Positions 6,169 to 10,393 of a stretch of 10,393 nt of DNA are shown piece by piece (the first letter of the stretch is position 1; each line of letters begins with the position of its first letter). This DNA is from Halieaceae bacterium UBA6060 (GTDB taxonomy: Bacteria > Pseudomonadota > Gammaproteobacteria > Pseudomonadales > Halieaceae), in contig DIYG01000062.1 of assembly GCA_002428935.1 (NCBI GenBank), positions 1 to 10,393 on the forward strand, read 5' to 3'. A program made the translations under genes and the position numbers. The notes below the pieces were generated by a model, which was not told the DNA's origin, did no database searches, and worked only from the letters and a program-made list of their open reading frames with translations.

Positions 6169-6217
6169 ACCCGGAAACGGCGTCTATTTATCGGTTTCTT
6201 GAGGTGCGTAGAGGATC

Positions 6218-6418
6218 TCAGGAGGCAGATTCTACAGATCCCGCGTCACTGCGCTCGTCTTCGGCGATTTTCTGGTAAATCTCTTCGCGGTGGACGGCAA
6301 CTTCCCGCGGTGCGGACACGCCGATACGCACATGCCCACCCTTGACGCTCACCACGGTGACGGTGATGTCATCGCCCAGGCGCAGGGATTCTCCTTCCTT
6401 GCGGGTCAGGATTAGCAT
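6218..6418 (-). CDS. csrA: CsrA/RsmA, carbon storage regulator RNA-binding protein
   Basis: CsrA is a small dimeric protein that binds GGA motifs in mRNA leaders and controls translation and stability of messages for metabolism, motility and biofilm. The 66-residue sequence starts MLILTRKEGESLRLGDD and keeps R6 of strand 1 and VHREEIY (42-48) with R44 of strand 5, the two arginines that contact RNA. The Ser/Asp/Glu-rich tail after about residue 52 is variable across the family. An upstream ATG at 6463 would add fifteen non-conserved residues; the ATG at 6418 gives the universal N-terminus and has AGAGGA at ribosome-site distance. That site contains a GGA, so CsrA could bind its own message, as known in E. 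coli. It follows lysC by 66 bases, a known gammaproteobacterial order. Confidence 0.97.
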   Translation of the reverse strand: MLILTRKEGESLRLGDDITVTVVSVKGGHVRIGVSAPREVAVHREEIYQKIAEDERSDAGSVESAS

Positions 6419-6484
6419 GTAAAGGTCCTCTTCGTTACGGCAGCGACCGCAGCGTGGCCGCAATGTGCGGGCACTTCTGAGAGC

Positions 6485-7726
6485 TTAGGCAGCAGACTCT
6501 TCCGTGGGTTCCGCATCCAGCCCGAAAGATGAGTGTAGCGCGCGCACGGCAAGTTCAAGGAACTTCTCTTCGATGATGACGGAAATCTTAATTTCCGAGG
6601 TCGTGATCATCTGGATATTGATATTTACGTCCGCCAGAGCCTGGAACATCTGGCTCGCCACACCGGCATGGGAGCGCATGCCGACACCCACCACAGAGAT
6701 CTTCGCGATCTTGCTATCGGATCGCACTTCCCGGGCCCCAAGTTCGTCAGCCGTGCGCTGCAATACCTCCTCTGCTCTGGCCAGATCGCCGCGACCGACA
6801 GTGAAAGTGAAGTCCGTCGTGTTGTCCTCAGCGACGTTTTGCACGATCACGTCCACCTCAATGTTCGCATCACCGATGGGCCCCAGAATTCGATAGGCCA
6901 CTCCAGGTGTGTCGGGCACCCCGAGTATGGTCAGCTTGGCTTCATCGCGATTAAACGCGATGCCCGCAATCGTTGGGGCCTCCATGGCGTCATCCTCCTC
7001 GAGGGTGATGAGGGTTCCTGGACCCTCCTGAAAACTGTGTAACACCCTAAGGGGCACGTTGTACTTGCCGGCAAACTCCACGGCCCGGATCTGCAGCACC
7101 TTGGAACCCATGCTGGCCATTTCCAGCATCTCTTCAAAGGTGATTTTGTCTAAGCGTCGCGCGCCGTCCACCACTCGGGGGTCCGTGGTGTAAACGCCAT
7201 CTACATCGGTGTAAATCTGGCATTCGTCGGCTTTTAGCGCTGCGGCGAGGGCAACGGCGGTAGTGTCCGATCCTCCACGGCCCAGGGTAGTGATGTTGCC
7301 CTGCTCGTCCACCCCCTGAAATCCGGCGACCACCACCACATGACCGGAAGCGAGATCCGCGTGGAGACGAACATCATCAATCTCACGAATTCGTGCCTTG
7401 GTGTGGGCATCATCGGTAAGGATTCGAACCTGAGATCCGTTATAACTTCGGGCCTTGCGTCCCCGTTTGTTCAGGGCCATGGCGAGCAAAGCGGTAGTCA
7501 CCTGCTCGCCGGTGGATACTAGAACATCCATTTCCCGGGGGACGGGCTCTTCCTGAATCTCATGAGCGAGGCCGATAAGACGATTGGTCTCGCCGCTCAT
7601 AGCCGATACGACGACCACCACGTCGTGACCGTCATCTCGAAAACGCGCCACTTTCTCGGCGACCTGTTCAATACGCTCGATGGTTCCTACGGAGGTGCCG
7701 CCAAATTTCTGGACTATCAGTGCCAT
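6485..7726 (-). CDS. lysC: Aspartate kinase (monofunctional aspartokinase)
   Basis: This enzyme phosphorylates L-aspartate with ATP, the first step toward lysine, threonine, methionine and diaminopimelate. The 413-residue protein starts with VQKFGGTSVG (5-14), the amino acid kinase signature. It continues with VSAMSGETNRL (40-50), the STGEQV segment (71-76), TTLGRGGSDTTAVAL (146-160) and IYTDVDGVYTTDPR (171-184). The C-terminal third (about 252-405) has two ACT-type regulatory domains; VPDTPGVAYRI (270-280) and GVGMRSHAGVASQMF (347-361) are their ligand-loop motifs, so feedback inhibition by lysine and/or threonine is expected. There is no homoserine dehydrogenase domain. The length fits the alpha/beta aspartokinase class, and a strong internal start exists (see 6983-7000). 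The ATG lies 12 bases after the alaS stop, so the two genes are probably co-transcribed. Confidence 0.97.
   Translation of the reverse strand: MALIVQKFGGTSVGTIERIEQVAEKVARFRDDGHDVVVVVSAMSGETNRLIGLAHEIQEEPVPREMDVLVSTGEQVTTALLAMALNKRGRKARSYNGSQVRILTDDAHTKARIREIDDVRLHADLASGHVVVVAGFQGVDEQGNITTLGRGGSDTTAVALAAALKADECQIYTDVDGVYTTDPRVVDGARRLDKITFEEMLEMASMGSKVLQIRAVEFAGKYNVPLRVLHSFQEGPGTLITLEEDDAMEAPTIAGIAFNRDEAKLTILGVPDTPGVAYRILGPIGDANIEVDVIVQNVAEDNTTDFTFTVGRGDLARAEEVLQRTADELGAREVRSDSKIAKISVVGVGMRSHAGVASQMFQALADVNINIQMITTSEIKISVIIEEKFLELAVRALHSSFGLDAEPTEESAA
6983..7000 (-). promoter_or_regulatory. Internal ribosome site and ATG in lysC (possible beta subunit start)
   Basis: On the coding strand GAGGAGG (7000-6994) lies eight bases before an in-frame ATG (6985-6983, Met248). 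Translation from there would give about 166 residues containing both ACT domains. Aspartokinases of Bacillus subtilis and Corynebacterium glutamicum make a beta subunit in this way. The site lies in the linker between kinase and ACT parts, where it would be expected. Use here is inferred. Confidence 0.5.
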
Positions 7727-7738
7727 GGTTCCAACCCG

Positions 7739-10342
7739 TCAGCCCTTCAAGGTCTCGCCCACCCAGGCGGGCACCGCCTCAAGGGCAGCCGGTAAAGCGC
7801 TCGCATCGCTGCCACCACCCTGCGCCATGTCGGGACGACCACCACCCTTCCCTCCTACGCGGCCGGCAAACTCGCGCATGAGATCGCCAGCCTTCACTTT
7901 GTCCGTGAGATCTTTGGTGACTCCAGCGACCAGCGCCACCTTGTCGTCGCTTACCGCAGCGAGAAGGATTACGCCACTGCCCAGCTTGTTCTTACACTGA
8001 TCCATGATCCCGCGTAGCGCACCACCGTCGGCACCATCCACCAGGGTCGCCAACACTTTGATGCCGTCGACCTCCACGGCGCTGGCAGTGATATCGCTGC
8101 CAGCGGAAGACGCCAGTTTCTGCTTCAATCGGGCCATCTCTTTCTCTAATTCGCGCTGCTGACCACGCAAAGCCGCGACCTTGTCGGCCACGTTGTCGAC
8201 ACTTCCACGGACAACCTCGCAGACCTCATTGAGAGCCGCGTCTACCTGTCGTACAGCCTCCAGGGCATGGGCACCGGTAACGGCCTCGATACGTCGAACC
8301 CCTGCCGCCAGGCCACCCTCGGCGGTGATGCGCAACAAACCAATGTCGCCGGTTCGCTCAACGTGGGTGCCACCACATAGCTCCACGGAGAAGCGGTCTT
8401 CTCCCATGGTGAGCACTCGAACTTCGTCACCGTACTTCTCGCCGAACAAGGCCATGGCGCCCGCGGCACGGGCCGCATCCATGGTCATCAGCTCCGTGCT
8501 GACCGGCGTATTGGCGCGAATCTGCTCATTGACTCGATCCTCCACCGCCTGCAGCTCCACCGGGGTCATGGCCTGGGGATGGGAGATATCAAAACGCAGT
8601 CGCTGGGCATCAACCAGCGAGCCCTTCTGAGTGACGTGGTCTCCCAAAACTTCGCGTAACGCCGCGTGCAGCAGGTGCGTCGCGGAGTGATTGAGGCGAG
8701 TTTGCTGACGTAGGTCGTTGTCGATGGTGGCTCGCAAATTATCGCCCAGGGCAACGCGACCTTCCTGCACTGTGACATGGTGCAGGTGATGACCTTGCGC
8801 TTTGCTTGTGTCCGTAACCTGCCCACTGAATCCTTCACCGCTGAGGTAACCCGTATCCCCCACCTGACCACCGGATTCACCGTAAAAAGGCGTTTGATCA
8901 AGAATAATGACGCCCGTCTCACCAGCCGTTAAGGAGTCCGTCATTTCACCGTCGCGAAGCAAGGCGACTACCGTGCCACCAGCCGCAGATTGCTCGTAAC
9001 CGAGAAACGCGGTTTCACCCTCTAGTTTGAGCGTGGCGTTGTAGTCCACCTGAAACGCGCCGCTGTCCTTTGAACGCGCTCGCTGGGCTGCCATGGCTGC
9101 CTCGTAGCCCTCGATATCAAGGCTCAAATCGCGCTCACGAGCGATATCGTTGGTGAGATCCACGGGGAAGCCGTAGGTGTCGTACAGTTTGAACACCACA
9201 TCGCCGGGAATAACGGAGCCGGTTAGGCCTGAAAGCGCTTCTTCGAGGATGCTCATACCCTGATCTAGAGTTCGCGCAAACTGCTCTTCCTCACCCTTGA
9301 TAGCTGCCTCTATGGAAGCCTGTTGCTTGCGCAGCTCCGGGTAGGCCCCACCCATCTGCTCCACCAGGGGAGCGACCAGGCGGTAAAAGAACAACTCTGT
9401 CGCACCGAGCTTGTTCCCGTGGCGGATTGCGCGCCGCATGATTCGTCGCAGCACATAGGAGCGACCCTCATTCCCGGGCAACACGCCATCGGCAATCAAG
9501 AAGGCGCAAGAGCGGATGTGATCGGCGATAACCCGCAAGGAAGACGACGAGAGGTCGTCCACACCCAACACCTCTGCCGTCGCGGCGATCAAGGCCTGAA
9601 ACAGGTCAATCTCGTAATTGCTGTGAACACCCTGCTTTACGGCAGCGATGCGCTCGAGCCCCATGCCGGTATCCACAGACGGGCTGGGTAGCGGTGTCAT
9701 CTGCCCATCGGCGCTGCGATTGAACTGCATGAACACGATATTCCAGATCTCGATGTAGCGATCCAGATCGCCGTCTTCGGCCCCCGGCGGTCCGCCGGGC
9801 ACATCGGGTCCATGATCAAAGAAGATTTCCGAGGACGGTCCACAAGGGCCCGTATCGCCCATCTGCCAGAAGTTGTCTTCATCCAGCCTGGACATGCGCT
9901 CCGCCGGGAAACCTATTTCGTCTCTCCAGATCTGTGCCGCTTCATCATCGCTGATATGGCAGGTTACCCACAGGCGATCCTGGGGCAGATCTAAAACTTC
10001 CGTGAGAAACTGCCAGGCAAAGTGAATAGCTTCACGCTTGAAGTAGTCGCCAAAACTGAAATTGCCCAGCATTTCAAAGAACGTGTGATGTCGGGCTGTG
10101 TAACCCACGTTGTCAAGATCGTTATGCTTGCCACCGGCACGAACACAGCGCTGAGAGCTCGCGGCGCGCACGTAGGGCCGCTTTTCCGCACCCAGGAAAA
10201 CATCTTTGAACTGGTTCATGCCTGCGTTGGTAAACAGCAGGGTGGGATCATCGGCGGGGACCAACGAACTGCTGTCTACCCGCGTGTGTTCCTGGGATTC
10301 AAAGTAAGCGAGGAAAGCCTCGCGGATCTCGACCGTTTTCAT
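7739..10342 (-). CDS. alaS: Alanyl-tRNA synthetase
   Basis: AlaRS charges tRNA-Ala with alanine and clears mischarged Ser- and Gly-tRNA-Ala. The 867-residue length is close to E. coli AlaRS (876). The class II catalytic core holds TNAGMNQFK (38-46), RHHTFFEMLGNFSFGDYF (84-101) and the motif 3 region DTGMGLER (224-231). The tRNA-binding part follows to about 460. The editing domain carries the zinc-binding residues of HSATH (H552, H556) and CGGTH (C656, H660). A coiled coil spans about 715-745 and the C-Ala domain ends with the Gly-rich GGKGGGRPDMAQGGG (830-844). No frame breaks are seen. It starts at ATG 10342, 51 bases from the window edge; the ribosome site is weak. It heads the minus-strand set alaS-lysC. 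Confidence 0.98.
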   Translation of the reverse strand: MKTVEIREAFLAYFESQEHTRVDSSSLVPADDPTLLFTNAGMNQFKDVFLGAEKRPYVRAASSQRCVRAGGKHNDLDNVGYTARHHTFFEMLGNFSFGDYFKREAIHFAWQFLTEVLDLPQDRLWVTCHISDDEAAQIWRDEIGFPAERMSRLDEDNFWQMGDTGPCGPSSEIFFDHGPDVPGGPPGAEDGDLDRYIEIWNIVFMQFNRSADGQMTPLPSPSVDTGMGLERIAAVKQGVHSNYEIDLFQALIAATAEVLGVDDLSSSSLRVIADHIRSCAFLIADGVLPGNEGRSYVLRRIMRRAIRHGNKLGATELFFYRLVAPLVEQMGGAYPELRKQQASIEAAIKGEEEQFARTLDQGMSILEEALSGLTGSVIPGDVVFKLYDTYGFPVDLTNDIARERDLSLDIEGYEAAMAAQRARSKDSGAFQVDYNATLKLEGETAFLGYEQSAAGGTVVALLRDGEMTDSLTAGETGVIILDQTPFYGESGGQVGDTGYLSGEGFSGQVTDTSKAQGHHLHHVTVQEGRVALGDNLRATIDNDLRQQTRLNHSATHLLHAALREVLGDHVTQKGSLVDAQRLRFDISHPQAMTPVELQAVEDRVNEQIRANTPVSTELMTMDAARAAGAMALFGEKYGDEVRVLTMGEDRFSVELCGGTHVERTGDIGLLRITAEGGLAAGVRRIEAVTGAHALEAVRQVDAALNEVCEVVRGSVDNVADKVAALRGQQRELEKEMARLKQKLASSAGSDITASAVEVDGIKVLATLVDGADGGALRGIMDQCKNKLGSGVILLAAVSDDKVALVAGVTKDLTDKVKAGDLMREFAGRVGGKGGGRPDMAQGGGSDASALPAALEAVPAWVGETLKG

Positions 10343-10393
10343 AGCTATCTGCGAAAGTGGATTTCAGAAGGGCCCAAAAGGCCACAATACCCG

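Noticed and set aside
6419..6463. Upstream csrA start adding 15 residues
   Set aside because: The extension is not part of the family and the ATG at 6418 has its own ribosome site.
1..10393. CRISPR array, insertion sequence or integrase
   Set aside because: No regularly spaced repeats, terminal inverted repeats, transposase or recombinase motifs were found on either strand.

Overview
The window comes from a gammaproteobacterial chromosome. The right half carries the gene order alaS - lysC - csrA - tRNA-Ser(GCU), all on the minus strand, which is known from gammaproteobacteria such as Pseudomonas. The genus cannot be fixed from this sequence. The left half, just past the 3' end of the tRNA gene, is accessory DNA carrying a two-gene anti-phage module.

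Right side (5879-10342, minus strand). alaS (alanyl-tRNA synthetase) is followed 12 bases later by lysC (aspartate kinase, with a strong internal ribosome site that may give a separate regulatory subunit), then csrA (RNA-binding global regulator). A non-coding stretch with several hairpins and a stable-RNA-like promoter separates csrA from tRNA-Ser(GCU), whose CCA end is encoded. A perfect 10-bp hairpin terminator lies 41 bases past the tRNA.

Middle (4025-5782). A small C-protein-like XRE regulator on the plus strand diverges from two overlapping minus-strand genes. One is a four-helix VanZ-like membrane protein. The other has an N-terminal PDZ-like domain, one membrane helix and an extracytoplasmic C-terminal domain. 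The 53-base divergent spacer holds the perfect palindrome GACTATAGTC and a second inverted repeat. The first overlaps a good minus-strand promoter whose predicted transcript starts at the ATG of the VanZ-like gene, that is, leaderless.

Left side (20-3683). gajA and gajB overlap by 17 bases and form a Gabija-type defence system: an OLD-family ATPase/Toprim nuclease (class 2 OLD) with a UvrD-like helicase. GajB ends 19 bases from the window edge, so what lies beyond is unknown.

The reading is a conserved tRNA-Ser locus with an accessory insert next to the tRNA 3' end. No integrase, transposase, CRISPR array or attachment-site repeat is visible inside the window, so the means of acquisition is inferred from position only. 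The least explained part is the regulator/VanZ-like/PDZ-like trio between the tRNA and Gabija.
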